DNA from: Betaproteobacteria bacterium Ga0074130
GTDB lineage: Bacteria; Pseudomonadota; Gammaproteobacteria; Burkholderiales; Rhodocyclaceae
DNA length: 47,989 nt
NCBI GenBank assembly: GCA_001464495.1
Contig: LNDZ01000027.1
Location: 1-47,989, forward strand
Direction of reading: 5' to 3'
Both the position numbers and the translations under genes were made by a program. The first letter of the stretch is position 1. Each line of letters begins with the position of its first letter. Below are positions 36,466 through 45,783 of this stretch, in pieces. Under the pieces are notes generated by a model. That model was given only the letters and a program-made list of their open reading frames with translations. It was not told the origin of the DNA and ran no database searches.

Positions 36466-37725
36466 ATGCCACGTAATGCTTTTTATGCACAGTCTGGCGG
36501 CGTTACCGCCGTTATCAATGCCAGTGCCTGCGGCGTGATTGAAACCGCCCGCGCGCATCCCGACAAGATCGGTACTGTCTTTGCCGGCCGCAACGGCATC
36601 ATCGGTGCGCTCACGGAAGATTTGATCGATACGTCCCTCGAATCGGCCGCCGACATTGCTGCACTGCGTACCACCCCGTCGGGTGCGTTCGGCTCTTGCC
36701 GTTACAAGCTAAAGAGCCTAGACGAGCATCGTGCTCAGTACGAGCGCCTGATTGAAGTGTTCAAGGCTCACGATATTGGCTATTTCTTCTACAACGGCGG
36801 CGGCGATTCGGCCGACACCTGCAACAAGGTCTCGCAACTGTCGGCTACGCTGGGTTATCCACTGCAAGCTATCCATGTGCCCAAGACCGTGGATAACGAT
36901 TTACCGCTGACCGATACTTGCCCCGGCTTTGGCTCGGTGGCCAAGTATGTCGCGACATCGATGCGCGAAGCTGGTTTTGATGTGGCCTCGATGGCGCGCA
37001 CCTCGACCAAAGTTTTCGTCATGGAAGTAATGGGTCGTCATGCTGGCTGGATTACTGCGGCGTGCGGTTTGGCTGCCGAGAAGGAAGGCGATCCTCCGCA
37101 CATTCTGCTGTTCCCGGAAATCCCCTTCGACGAGGAAAGCTTCATTGCACGCGTCAAGGCGACGGTCGAGAAGTACGACTACTGCACGGTTGGCGTATCC
37201 GAAGGCCTGCTCGACAAGGAAGGCAAGTTGATGGCCGAGACAGGTAGTCGCGATGCCTTCGGTCACGCTCAGCTTGGTGGCATTGGCCCACAGATTGCTG
37301 CGCTGATCAATGCCAAGCTTGGCTACAAGTATCACTGGGCCGTGGCTGATTACCTGCAGCGTGCTGCACGCCATATTGCATCGAAGACCGACGTGGATCA
37401 GGCGTATGCCGTGGGTAAGGCAGCTGTGGAAATGGCTATTGCTGGCAAGAATGCCGTGATGCCGGCAATCCGTCGTCTCTCCGATAATCCCTACAAGTGG
37501 GACATCGTTGAGGCACCGCTGGCCCAAGTGGCGAATGTCGAGAAGAAGATGCCGCGTGACTTCATTACTGCAGATGGCTACGGCATTACCGATGCATGCC
37601 GCCGCTATCTGGCACCGTTGATCGAGGGCGAGGATGCACCGCCCTACAAAAACGGCTTGCCCGACTATGTGCGTTTGAAGAACATTGCCGTGGCGAAGAA
37701 GCTGCCGGGCGAGTTCAAGATTTAA
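36466..37725 (+). CDS. pfp: Pyrophosphate-dependent 6-phosphofructokinase
   Basis: 419 residues. It phosphorylates fructose 6-phosphate with PPi, reversibly, at the cytoplasmic glycolytic step. Two positions decide the phosphate donor: Asp114 in NGGGDSAD stands where ATP enzymes have Gly (E. coli Gly104), and Lys140 in PKTVDND stands where they have Gly (Gly124). Both point to PPi. Start is the ATG at 36466, preceded by GAGAG; a TTG 45 bases upstream gives an unlikely extension. It lies between two terminators, so it is transcribed alone, with the H+-pyrophosphatase gene next door. Confidence 0.94.
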   Translation: MPRNAFYAQSGGVTAVINASACGVIETARAHPDKIGTVFAGRNGIIGALTEDLIDTSLESAADIAALRTTPSGAFGSCRYKLKSLDEHRAQYERLIEVFKAHDIGYFFYNGGGDSADTCNKVSQLSATLGYPLQAIHVPKTVDNDLPLTDTCPGFGSVAKYVATSMREAGFDVASMARTSTKVFVMEVMGRHAGWITAACGLAAEKEGDPPHILLFPEIPFDEESFIARVKATVEKYDYCTVGVSEGLLDKEGKLMAETGSRDAFGHAQLGGIGPQIAALINAKLGYKYHWAVADYLQRAARHIASKTDVDQAYAVGKAAVEMAIAGKNAVMPAIRRLSDNPYKWDIVEAPLAQVANVEKKMPRDFITADGYGITDACRRYLAPLIEGEDAPPYKNGLPDYVRLKNIAVAKKLPGEFKI

Positions 37726-37740
37726 GTTGTCAAAAATCTA

Positions 37741-37772
37741 AGCACCGGCTGGACGCTTTTCCAGCCGGTGCT
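37741..37772 (+). terminator. Hairpin terminator after pfp
   Basis: AGCACCGGCTGG pairs with CCAGCCGGTGCT (12 bp) around ACGCTTTT. The tail AGTCTTGT is only weakly T-rich, but a long GC-rich stem 15 bases after the stop is a likely terminator. Confidence 0.7.
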
Positions 37773-37853
37773 AGTCTTGTAGTAAGTCTGTTTGATTTTT
37801 CAAGGAGCGTGTAACGAAGCAGGTCAACCAATAAGCACAACGGAGGAGGAACT

Positions 37854-39923
37854 ATGGCTATCGAACTGGTGTTTGCACTTGTTTGCGCCGCTATCGCAAT
37901 CGCGTATGGCGCTTTGTCTAGTCAATGGATTCTGTCGCAGCCGGATGGTAATGAGCGCATGCGGGAAATTGCCGCAGCGATTCAGGAAGGTGCCAAGGCG
38001 TATCTCAACCGTCAATACACAAGCATTGCTGTCGTTGGCGTTGTGCTTTTTCTGGTGATTGGCTTCGTGCCAGCTTTAGGCTGGTTGACTGCCTTTGGCT
38101 TTCTCATTGGTGCGGTGCTTTCCGGTGCCGCTGGCTACATTGGCATGAATGTCTCGGTACGCGCCAATGTGCGGACGGCCGAGGCCGCCCGGCACGGCAT
38201 CACGCCAGCGCTGAACGTGGCCTTCCGTGGTGGTGCGATTACCGGCATGCTGGTGGTTGGCTTAGGGCTGCTCGGTGTTGCCGGCTATTACGCTTTCCTC
38301 AAGGCTAATGCGGGTCCCGGCGCGAGCATTGACCACATCATTCACCCACTCATTGGCCTGGGCTTTGGCTCTTCGCTGATTTCGATCTTTGCGCGTCTCG
38401 GTGGCGGCATATTTACCAAGGGGGCGGATGTTGGCGCTGATCTTGTCGGCAAGGTGGAAGCCGGTATTCCCGAAGATGACCCGCGTAATCCCGCGGTGAT
38501 TGCCGACAACGTAGGCGATAACGTCGGTGACTGTGCCGGTATGGCCGCCGATTTATTCGAGACCTACGCCGTCACCATGGTGGCGACGATGCTGCTGGGC
38601 GCGCTGATGCTCAAGAGCCATGGTGATGCGGCCGTGCTGTACCCGCTAGTGTTGGGCGGGTTCTCCATCATTGCATCCATCGTCGGCTGCTATTTCGTCA
38701 AGGCGATTGAAGGGGGCAAGATCATGAATGCCCTCTACCGTGGATTGGCTGTGGCAGGCGTGCTGGCGCTGATTGCTTTCTACCCGATCACGACCTACTT
38801 CGTCCCAGATGATCTCCTCGGTGCGGGTGGCAGCCAGCTACGTCTGTATGGCGCAGCGGTGATTGGCTTGGTGCTCACGGGGCTGATGGTGGTGATTACC
38901 GAGTACTACACCGGCACTGACTTCAAGCCGGTGCAACATATCGCTGAGGCCTCAACGACCGGGCATGGCACCAACATCATTGCCGGTCTGGGCGTGTCGA
39001 TGCGTGCGACAGCATGGCCAGTGCTCTCGGTCTGTGCCGCGATCTGGAGCTCATATGCACTAGGCGGGCTGTACGGCATTGCGATTGCGGCCACCTCGAT
39101 GTTATCGATGGCAGGCATCATCGTTGCGTTGGACGCTTATGGACCAATCACCGATAACGCGGGCGGCATTGCCGAAATGGCGGATCTGCCAGATAGCGTG
39201 CGTGCCGTGACTGACCCCCTGGATGCGGTGGGCAACACCACCAAGGCGGTCACTAAAGGCTATGCGATTGGCTCGGCTGGATTGGCGGCGCTTGTGCTCT
39301 TTGCCGACTTTACCCATGCGCTGGAGGGGCTTGGTAAGACCGTGGTATTCAGCCTCAGCGATCCGGCGGTCATCATCGGCCTCTTTATCGGTGGCCTGAT
39401 CCCGTATCTCTTTGGGGCCATGGCGATGGAGGCCGTCGGGCGCTCTGCAGGTGCGGTTGTGGTGGAAGTGCGCCGCCAGTTCAAGGAAATCGCAGGCATC
39501 ATGGAAGGTACTGCCAAGCCGGATTATTCGCGCGCGGTCGATATGCTGACCAAAGCAGCGATCAAGGAAATGATGCTCCCTTCCTTGTTACCAGTACTGG
39601 TGCCTGTGGTGACTGCCGTGGTCATGAATATCCTGATGGGGCCGGGCGCAGGTGTCCGCGCGTTGGGCGGGCTGCTGATGGGTACTATCGTCACCGGCCT
39701 CTTCGTTGCTATCTCCATGACGACTGGTGGTGGTGCCTGGGACAACGCCAAAAAATACATCGAGGATGGTCACTTCGGCGGCAAGGGTTCCGAGGCGCAC
39801 AAGGCCGCAGTGACGGGTGATACCGTTGGTGACCCCTACAAGGACACCGCCGGTCCAGCCGTCAACCCGCTGATCAAGATCATTAATATCGTGGCCTTGC
39901 TGATTCTGCCCTTGGTTGCATGA
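37854..39923 (+). CDS. hppA: K+-independent H+-translocating membrane pyrophosphatase
   Basis: 689 residues with about 16 membrane helices. It couples PPi hydrolysis to proton pumping. The substrate and magnesium sites [20 protein letters not shown] and [19 protein letters not shown] are intact (each a conserved block). Lys464 and Thr467 in [10 protein letters not shown] stand where K+-dependent enzymes have Ala and Gly, so this is the K+-independent type. An excellent GGAGGAGG site lies 4 bases before the ATG. A strong terminator follows. It sits next to pfp: the two enzymes draw on the same PPi pool. Confidence 0.96.
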   Translation: MAIELVFALVCAAIAIAYGALSSQWILSQPDGNERMREIAAAIQEGAKAYLNRQYTSIAVVGVVLFLVIGFVPALGWLTAFGFLIGAVLSGAAGYIGMNVSVRANVRTAEAARHGITPALNVAFRGGAITGMLVVGLGLLGVAGYYAFLKANAGPGASIDHIIHPLIGLGFGSSLISIFARLGGGIFTKGADVGADLVGKVEAGIPEDDPRNPAVIADNVGDNVGDCAGMAADLFETYAVTMVATMLLGALMLKSHGDAAVLYPLVLGGFSIIASIVGCYFVKAIEGGKIMNALYRGLAVAGVLALIAFYPITTYFVPDDLLGAGGSQLRLYGAAVIGLVLTGLMVVITEYYTGTDFKPVQHIAEASTTGHGTNIIAGLGVSMRATAWPVLSVCAAIWSSYALGGLYGIAIAATSMLSMAGIIVALDAYGPITDNAGGIAEMADLPDSVRAVTDPLDAVGNTTKAVTKGYAIGSAGLAALVLFADFTHALEGLGKTVVFSLSDPAVIIGLFIGGLIPYLFGAMAMEAVGRSAGAVVVEVRRQFKEIAGIMEGTAKPDYSRAVDMLTKAAIKEMMLPSLLPVLVPVVTAVVMNILMGPGAGVRALGGLLMGTIVTGLFVAISMTTGGGAWDNAKKYIEDGHFGGKGSEAHKAAVTGDTVGDPYKDTAGPAVNPLIKIINIVALLILPLVA

Positions 39924-39960
39924 GGGTTGCTTAATACGCGGAGTAGAGCGTTGCAAGCGC

Positions 39961-39987
39961 AAGGGACGGCGTATGCCGTCCCTTTTT
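39961..39987 (+). terminator. Intrinsic terminator after hppA
   Basis: AAGGGACGGC pairs perfectly with GCCGTCCCTT around GTAT, followed by TTT. Confidence 0.92.
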
Positions 39988-40061
39988 GCTGGCGGGCGCA
40001 TGTAAGCAAATTTCGCAGCTACACTCTGCGCTAATCGTAATTTGAGTGGAGTCAGTATTTC

Positions 40062-41051
40062 ATGACCAGTCTAAGTGAGGCCTTGGTTCGCCACGAACGC
40101 TGGTGGCCAGAGAGCTTCGATGATCGCGAAATTGAAGCTGTGATCTGGCCAGTTATTGCGACAAGTCTATCGCGTGGCGACTTTGCCTGTTATCTGGTTC
40201 ATCGCTTGCTCAAGGCGCGCCATCTGGATGAGGCGCGTGCGCGCTACGACAGCCTGAATGGCGCCGAGAACCCGGAGCCGCTGCACTATTTTCAGGCAAT
40301 CGAGAACATCCGCAGCATGGCGGAACAAGGTCACGCGGGCGCCATGTTCCACATGGGCAAGGTACATGCACTTGGAATCGCCGTCAGGCAGGACATGTTT
40401 GAAGCCGCGCGCTGGTATCAACTGGCGGTAGACCACGGAGATATGCGCGCGCACTGTAATCTCGGCTGGATGCATCAATCCGGTATGGGGGTGCCAGAAG
40501 ACAAGGTCGAAGCATTTCGCCTCCTTTCTGTTGGCGCTTCGCAAGGCGTACTCTCAGCAAAGGCAGCAGTAGGGATGATGCTGTTTGCCGGTGAGGGCTG
40601 TTGCGCGGATGCTGATAAGGCATTACAAATGCTGACCGAAGCATTTGAGGCAGGGTATTTGAATGCAGGTAACTGCATCGCCGATGCTTACCTGATGGGG
40701 CAGTATTTACCACAAGACGTTGAGCTCGGCCATGCTTGGCTGGGCCGCGTGGCCGAACGGGGCGATGCGCGCAGCATGGCGATACTCGGGCATTACCTGA
40801 TGACAGGCAGTCATGGAAAGACGGACGTGACGCATGGCATTGCATCGCTATACGACGCGATCAATCATGGTTACACCCCTGCCTACACCTGGCTAGGGGC
40901 CTTGTATGAAAAAGGGCAGGGGGTTGAGCGCGACCTTGGCCGTGCCCAAGCATGGTATGAGCGTGGTGCCGCGGCCGGCGATGAGGGGGCGGCCTTGGCC
41001 TTAACGCGCCTGCAGCAAGAGGTGTTGTCCGCGCCTACCTCTGTGCATTAA
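40062..41051 (+). CDS. Sel1-like repeat protein
   Basis: 329 residues. After an N-terminal helical region (about 1-85), Sel1-like repeats follow, recognisable as A-x2-MFHMGKVHALGIAV, AHCNLGWMHQSGMGV, AYTWLGALYEKGQGV and the intervening AARWYQLAVDHGD/AWYERGAAAGD helices; I count about six. Such repeats are protein-binding scaffolds. There is no signal peptide or enzymatic domain, so the partner is unknown. It is a single gene behind the hppA terminator; its stop is separated from the convergent murJ stop by one base. Confidence 0.85.
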   Translation: MTSLSEALVRHERWWPESFDDREIEAVIWPVIATSLSRGDFACYLVHRLLKARHLDEARARYDSLNGAENPEPLHYFQAIENIRSMAEQGHAGAMFHMGKVHALGIAVRQDMFEAARWYQLAVDHGDMRAHCNLGWMHQSGMGVPEDKVEAFRLLSVGASQGVLSAKAAVGMMLFAGEGCCADADKALQMLTEAFEAGYLNAGNCIADAYLMGQYLPQDVELGHAWLGRVAERGDARSMAILGHYLMTGSHGKTDVTHGIASLYDAINHGYTPAYTWLGALYEKGQGVERDLGRAQAWYERGAAAGDEGAALALTRLQQEVLSAPTSVH

Positions 41052-41052
41052 C

Positions 41053-42597
41053 TCACTGCGCGCCGCGCCGACGAAAGTCGGCAACGCGAATACCGCAGAG
41101 CCACAGCGTGCCGAAATAGGCGCCAATGCCTAGCGGCACTATGGCGCACAGTCGATACAGCCGCTCAAGCTTGCCCATCGCCAGCCACGCCGCTTCGCTG
41201 CCCATGGCAAACCATAGGACAGTCCCTAGCGCTAGCAGCGCTACACTCAGGCGAAAACCAAACAGTAGCCATCCGCGTTGCGGGATATAGGCGCCACGCT
41301 TAAGCAGGCCACGCAAAAGTAGCGTCGCGTTGAGACAGGCCGCAACGCCAATCGAGAGCGCCAGCCCGGTATGAGCGAGTTGCAGCCCAAAGATGAAAAC
41401 CAGATTGAGGAGCTGTGTGAGTGTCAGCGTGATCAGCCCGATTTTGACGGGTGTACGGATATCCTGGCGCGCATAGAAGCCGGGCGCCAGTACCTTCACC
41501 ATGATCAGCCCGGTCAGGCCAACACTGTATGCAACCAGTGCGCTGCGCGTTTGCAAAACATCGTTGGGCGTAAACGCACCGTGCAAGAACAAGGTCGCGA
41601 GTAGGGGGACGGACAGGATGGCCAGCGCTAGGGCTGCGGGCAGGGTTAGCATCAATGTCAGGCGCATGCCCCAGTCCAGCAGCGAGGAAAACTCCTCACG
41701 CTTTTCATCCGCATGCAGTTTGGCCAAGCTAGGCAGCAGGATCGTACCCAATGCTGCGCCGAGCAGGCCCGATGGGAATTCCATTAGGCGATCTGCGTAA
41801 TACAGCCAGGACACGCTGCCAGTTGCCAGAAAGGAGGCGAAGATGGTGTTGATTAACAGCGACACTTGCGCAATGGACACACCAAGTACGGCAGGTGCCA
41901 TCAGCTTAAGGATGCGGCGTACGCCAGCATCACCGGGTGCGAAGTCCCAGCGGGGCAGCAAGCCAAGCTTTGCCAATGCCGGGACCTGAATGGCCAATTG
42001 CAATGCTCCGCCCAGAACCACTGCCCAGCCGAGCGCCAACACAGGGCGGTCAAAATAAGGTGCAGCAAACAGCGCCATCCCAATAAAGGAGAGATTTAGC
42101 AGTACCGGTGTGAAAGCCGGCAGGGCGAAGCGGCTCCACGTATTCAGAATGCCGGCCGACAGGGCGACCAGGGACATGCAGAGGATGTAGGGGAAGCAGA
42201 TCCGCGTCAGCTCGACGGTTAGTGCGAATTTTTCAGGATTAGCACTGAACCCGGGGGCGGAGATATAAATGATCGCCGGAGCGGCAATAATCCCCAGCAG
42301 GGTGACTACCAGCAGAATCAGAAAAAGCAGCGTGGCGACCCGATTGATGAGCTGGTGCGTCGCACTTTCGCCCTGCTTGTTCTTGTATTCAGCCAGAATA
42401 GGCACAAAGGCTTGGGAGAACGCGCCTTCGGCAAACAGCCGGCGAAGCAGGTTGGGCAAGCGAAATGCTACAAAAAAAGCGTCGGTAAGCAGTCCCGCTC
42501 CAAACGCACGGGCAATGACAAAGTCCCTGACAAAGCCCAGAATGCGCGACAGCAAGGTCATACTACTGACAGTAGCGAGGGCTTTAAGCAGATTCAT
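41053..42597 (-). CDS. murJ: Lipid II flippase MurJ
   Basis: 514 residues with about 14 membrane helices. It moves lipid II across the inner membrane for peptidoglycan assembly. The N-terminus [22 protein letters not shown] and [15 protein letters not shown] are diagnostic (shown as two conserved blocks), with the charged residues that line the cavity. It is divergent from rpsT, as in many betaproteobacteria, with a 180-base shared control region, and converges with the Sel1 gene. Confidence 0.95.
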   Translation of the reverse strand: MNLLKALATVSSMTLLSRILGFVRDFVIARAFGAGLLTDAFFVAFRLPNLLRRLFAEGAFSQAFVPILAEYKNKQGESATHQLINRVATLLFLILLVVTLLGIIAAPAIIYISAPGFSANPEKFALTVELTRICFPYILCMSLVALSAGILNTWSRFALPAFTPVLLNLSFIGMALFAAPYFDRPVLALGWAVVLGGALQLAIQVPALAKLGLLPRWDFAPGDAGVRRILKLMAPAVLGVSIAQVSLLINTIFASFLATGSVSWLYYADRLMEFPSGLLGAALGTILLPSLAKLHADEKREEFSSLLDWGMRLTLMLTLPAALALAILSVPLLATLFLHGAFTPNDVLQTRSALVAYSVGLTGLIMVKVLAPGFYARQDIRTPVKIGLITLTLTQLLNLVFIFGLQLAHTGLALSIGVAACLNATLLLRGLLKRGAYIPQRGWLLFGFRLSVALLALGTVLWFAMGSEAAWLAMGKLERLYRLCAIVPLGIGAYFGTLWLCGIRVADFRRRGAQ

Positions 42598-42699
42598 ATT
42601 GATGTATCAGGATTGGTGAGGCTTTGCGCGTGGCCGCAATGGTAGCCGGTTTGAGCTGGGTACGCTTAGGCGGCGAAAAGCCCAAATGCGTCAAAGGGC

Positions 42700-42728
42700 T
42701 TGCACTCGCCAGACTTTGCTTGTACAAT
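42700..42728 (+). promoter_or_regulatory. Sigma-70 promoter of rpsT
   Basis: TTGCAC (42700-42705) and TACAAT (42723-42728) with a 17-base spacer, giving a leader of about 43 bases before the rpsT ATG. Confidence 0.7.
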
Positions 42729-42777
42729 CGCGGACTTTCTTGCTTCACCAACCAATTTTTAACCCGGATTTTTCGAT

Positions 42778-43038
42778 ATGGCAAATACTGCACAAGCTCG
42801 CAAGCGCGCCCGTCAGGCGGTCAAGCAGCGCGCCCATAACATGAGCCTGCGTTCGACCCTGCGCACCGCGATCAAGAAAGTGCAAAAGGCCGTCGAAGCT
42901 GGCGATAAGGCCACTGCTCAAGCAGTGTATCAATCCTCTGTAAGCGTGATCGACTCGATCGCCGACAAGAAGATTGTCCACAAGAACAAGGCTGCTCGTC
43001 ACAAGAGCCGTCTGAGCGCCGCGATCAAGGCCCTCTGA
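42778..43038 (+). CDS. rpsT: 30S ribosomal protein S20
   Basis: 86 residues, Lys/Arg/Ala-rich and helical: [20 protein letters not shown] at the start and the closing [18 protein letters not shown] match S20, which binds the 5' domain of 16S rRNA. It stands alone between its own promoter and a strong terminator. S20 can repress its own translation in E. coli; whether this leader does so cannot be seen. Confidence 0.97.
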   Translation: MANTAQARKRARQAVKQRAHNMSLRSTLRTAIKKVQKAVEAGDKATAQAVYQSSVSVIDSIADKKIVHKNKAARHKSRLSAAIKAL

Positions 43039-43056
43039 TTCTTGGGCAAAGACCCG

Positions 43057-43090
43057 AAAAGGGGCGGTGGCGAAAGCCACTGCCCCTTTT
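43057..43090 (+). terminator. Intrinsic terminator after rpsT
   Basis: A 15-bp stem, AAAAGGGGCGGTGGC with GCCACTGCCCCTTTT (one G-T pair), closed by a GAAA tetraloop and followed by CTTTTG. Confidence 0.93.
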
Positions 43091-43264
43091 CTTTTGCCTA
43101 TTTTTTGCCGATTAAGATGGCCTCGCTATGGGGGTAGCTAACTTAAATGGGGTGGTGCGTTGCGGCAAAACCAACAAACCCCAATGAAAATAGGGGTCTA
43201 GCTTGTTCTTTTGATAAAGTGTGCATATACTGATCAAATCCTTATGACTTATAACGGATTTTTT

Positions 43265-43489
43265 ATGCAACCCTTCAAGCTGAAGAAATATGCATTCCGC
43301 ATCCGTACGCGTGTCGGTATGGTCGTCGATAACCTCATGATTCCTGCGGAGACTGAGGAAGAGGCGGGACGCAAGTTGCGTCAAATTTACCGAGATTGCC
43401 AAATCCTCAATTGCGTTTGCCATAACGGATCCGTTCGTCCTCCGGTGGCCGGCAATTTTGAAGACGTTGTGAGTCTGATCGTACGTTAA
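43265..43489 (+). CDS. Small protein of unknown function (74 residues)
   Basis: A basic, probably soluble protein: MQPFKLKKYAFRIRTRVGMV at the N-terminus, then an acidic helix (PAETEEEAGRKLRQIYRDCQ) and two cysteines in NCVCHNG. The pattern of a short beta part followed by a helix with regularly spaced charges looks like a real, conserved small protein, but I cannot name a family. The ATG at 43265 is chosen; an in-frame ATG at 43244 is possible. The ribosome binding site is weak. It converges with the solo parA gene. Confidence 0.6.
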   Translation: MQPFKLKKYAFRIRTRVGMVVDNLMIPAETEEEAGRKLRQIYRDCQILNCVCHNGSVRPPVAGNFEDVVSLIVR

Positions 43490-43513
43490 ATTGAGCGTGC
43501 GCTTTGGGGGCGC

Positions 43514-44287
43514 TCAAGCCAGCTTGAAGATTCCCTGCCCGGCAAGCTCGTCAATCAGCGCCGCATAATCCTGCGCCCCGCGACTGTTCTCAGCATGTGA
43601 GAACACGTCCTTGTTCACAGCTGGGGCTTCGGCGACAGCAACATTCTCGGAAATGACGGTTTCACACATGTCATTGCCAAACAGTTCGCGCATTCGCGCC
43701 TGAATTTCAAAACACATTTTCCGCCGCCGATCAAAGCGCGTCATCAAGTAACGTCTTTCGACGCGACGCTTAAGTACGGGCTCAAGCGCTTTCAGGGTGT
43801 GCTCAATTTGTTGAGCCCCGCGCAGGCTGAGGAAATCCGAGGCTACGGGCACTAGCAGGCATTCAGCTGCAAAGACAGCATTCAGTGACAGCACGCCGAG
43901 AAAGGGGCAGCAGTCGATGATCGCAACGCGATCTTTCTTTTGCTCATGAAGTGCGGTCAGCCCCTGACTGAGGCGGTTGAGAATATTTGGCCCTTTGCCA
44001 AACAATGAATCCACCTTGATCAGCTCGGTATGCGCTGGAATCAGGTGTCCGATCCCCGGCCACTCAATCTCCAACTCTCTGAGCGCACGATTGTCTCGAT
44101 AGAAAGCGAACATGCTTGCCTGTACATCGGTTGGATTGGCGCCAAGTACCGATGTCATGTGCGCCTGGGGGTCTAGATCAATCAATAGAACTTGTTTTCC
44201 TCGCCGCGCTAGGCCCGCACCTAGATTGAGCGCAGTCGTAGTTTTACCCACGCCACCTTTCTGGTTAAAAACGGCAAGTTGCTTCAT
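43514..44287 (-). CDS. ParA-family (MinD-type) P-loop ATPase, no ParB partner
   Basis: 257 residues. The deviant Walker A KGGVGKTT is at 10-17 with the signature Lys10; LLIDLDPQAH (switch I region) and VAIIDCCPFLGVLSLNA (Walker B) follow. A ParA-like ATPase that dimerises with ATP and binds DNA or membranes to position a cargo. No parB lies beside it, and no replication genes, so it is an orphan whose cargo is unknown rather than a plasmid or chromosome partition pair. I chose ATG at 44287, where the family normally begins; 22 more upstream codons are open but unlike the family. Confidence 0.88.
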   Translation of the reverse strand: MKQLAVFNQKGGVGKTTTALNLGAGLARRGKQVLLIDLDPQAHMTSVLGANPTDVQASMFAFYRDNRALRELEIEWPGIGHLIPAHTELIKVDSLFGKGPNILNRLSQGLTALHEQKKDRVAIIDCCPFLGVLSLNAVFAAECLLVPVASDFLSLRGAQQIEHTLKALEPVLKRRVERRYLMTRFDRRRKMCFEIQARMRELFGNDMCETVISENVAVAEAPAVNKDVFSHAENSRGAQDYAALIDELAGQGIFKLA

Positions 44288-44393
44288 GCAAGGGAGTGCC
44301 TGTACAAGTCTTGAACTGCATTTTGCGTCTGCTGACCGCTGACGATAGTCCAAGTATCGTCAGCTAAGCCCTTCAATTCCCTGAAAACTTGCT

Positions 44394-44837
44394 TTAGGGG
44401 CGGGTGATATCGGCCCAGCAGTTGGGGGTTTCGAACAGTCGAACCTTCTCTAGTCGCAGGTGATTGCCATAGACATCGCGGTAAAGTGGGTCAAGGGTAT
44501 CGAAAGCAACACGGGCAAGATTTTCTACGGTTGGCGTCAAGTCGAATACGACAGTCCGATGGTCGGGCAGGCTGGCGAGGAACTCGGCGACAACCTTGTC
44601 TTCACGATAGACAAAAAATGCGTGGTCCCACCGCTCTATAAGATGCTCGTTGGCAATTCGCTTGATCTCGGAGAAATCCATGAGCATGCCGTCAGCAGCA
44701 TGATCGCTGCCGCGAATGGTGTCGCCTGACAGTGTGATCTCGATGATATAGCGGTGCCCGTGCAGATGGCGGCATTGCCCTTGATGATTGGGAATGCGAT
44801 GGCCTGCATCGAATTCGAGACGACGTGTAATTTGCAT
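44394..44837 (-). CDS. queD: 6-carboxytetrahydropterin synthase
   Basis: 147 residues. It converts dihydroneopterin triphosphate to carboxytetrahydropterin in the queuosine/preQ0 pathway. Zinc histidines are His13 (DAGHRI), His26 and His28 (HLHGH); the catalytic cysteine is Cys22; the C-terminal ETPNCWA contains the substrate-binding Glu. The CxRHLHGH arrangement favours QueD over 6-pyruvoyl-tetrahydropterin synthase of animals. No queC or queE is in the window; the radical SAM protein encoded divergently is not QueE by motif. Confidence 0.92.
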   Translation of the reverse strand: MQITRRLEFDAGHRIPNHQGQCRHLHGHRYIIEITLSGDTIRGSDHAADGMLMDFSEIKRIANEHLIERWDHAFFVYREDKVVAEFLASLPDHRTVVFDLTPTVENLARVAFDTLDPLYRDVYGNHLRLEKVRLFETPNCWADITRP

Positions 44838-44906
44838 GGGTGTGTTGGTGGCGGGCTGTGTTCGGCAAAGCCGTGATCATTCAGTGTTAAGCTGAAAAGC
44901 TTGAAA

Positions 44907-44915
44907 ATTATACCA
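44907..44915 (-). promoter_or_regulatory. Extended -10 promoter of queD
   Basis: On the minus strand TGGTATAAT is a perfect extended -10 element (TGn-TATAAT), about 63 bases upstream of the queD ATG. No good -35 is seen, as is usual for this promoter type. Confidence 0.6.
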
Positions 44916-44934
44916 TTCGCACTGTTTGCACCCG

Positions 44935-45783
44935 ATGGCAACCCCGATTCAGCCTTTAAGTACAACTAACCATGACCGCGACAGCGTGGGGTTGCGCTAC
45001 GTATACCCAGTCGTGTCACGACGTGCTGGCGGCGTGTCGATTGGTATTAACCTGAACCCGAACAATGCCTGTAATTGGGCGTGTATTTATTGCCAGGTGC
45101 CAGGCTTGACCCGGGGCGGGCCACCTCCCATTGATTTGATGCGCTTGGCGTTTGAGCTAAATACGATGTTGGATGATATTCAACATGGCGAATTCATGCA
45201 GTTGCACGTTCCCGCCGATGTGCGCACGTTGGTGGATGTTGCTTTCTCCGGTAATGGCGAGCCAACCAGTGCGGCTGAATTTGCTGAGGCTGTCGACATT
45301 GTTATCGACATAATGCGCTCCCGCGGCCTGTCTGATTTGCCATTGCGCTTGATTACGAATGGTAGTCTCATCCATCAAGCGTCAGTGAAGAAGGGCTTGC
45401 TTGCGTTGTCGCAGGTTAGGGGAGAGGTTTGGTTCAAGCTTGATTCGGCTTCGTTCGAGAGGGCGCTGCTGATCAATGGTGTGAACCAGCAGCCCAGCCT
45501 CGCGATCACAAGATTGCTGGACTGTGCAGCTATTGTGCCGACTTGGATTCAGACCTGCATGCTTGAGGTGGATGGGCAAGTGCCATCAGCCGCAGAGATA
45601 GATGCCTATGTGAGCTTGCTCGAATCGGTCAGGGATGAAATCCGCGGGGTGCTGCTGTATGGACTTGCCAGACCATCAATGCAGCAAGGCGCTTCACGTA
45701 TTGGGCGCGTGTCTGAGCAGTGGCTTGATCAACTGGGTCAGCGTATCTCCGCCTTGGGGCTGCCAGTAAAGCTGAGTAACTAG
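44935..45783 (+). CDS. Radical SAM protein (COG0731/TYW1-like group)
   Basis: 282 residues. C46-x3-C50-x2-C53 (CNWACIYC) binds the SAM-cleaving 4Fe-4S cluster; SIGINLNPNNACNW and CQVPG around it, the GNGEPT block and LRLITNGSL are those of the group related to wyosine synthase TYW1. Bacterial members have no settled function. It has no C-terminal twin-cysteine domain. I chose ATG at 44935. It diverges from queD with 97 bases between, so the pair may be co-regulated. Its TAG stop shares the CTAG tetranucleotide with the stop of the convergent regulator gene. Confidence 0.88.
   Translation: MATPIQPLSTTNHDRDSVGLRYVYPVVSRRAGGVSIGINLNPNNACNWACIYCQVPGLTRGGPPPIDLMRLAFELNTMLDDIQHGEFMQLHVPADVRTLVDVAFSGNGEPTSAAEFAEAVDIVIDIMRSRGLSDLPLRLITNGSLIHQASVKKGLLALSQVRGEVWFKLDSASFERALLINGVNQQPSLAITRLLDCAAIVPTWIQTCMLEVDGQVPSAAEIDAYVSLLESVRDEIRGVLLYGLARPSMQQGASRIGRVSEQWLDQLGQRISALGLPVKLSN

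Noticed and set aside
36901..37527. 208-codon minus-strand frame inside pfp
   Set aside because: pfp carries all family motifs across this stretch; the antisense frame is a shadow.
44838..44906. preQ1 riboswitch in the queD leader
   Set aside because: The leader has no preQ1-type C-rich loop/A-rich tail pseudoknot; only a short AAGCTT-containing hairpin is seen.
44935..45783. Radical SAM protein as QueE because it is next to queD
   Set aside because: QueE has a different cysteine context (CxxxCxxCDT-type) and the GNGEPT/CQVPG blocks point to the TYW1-like group.
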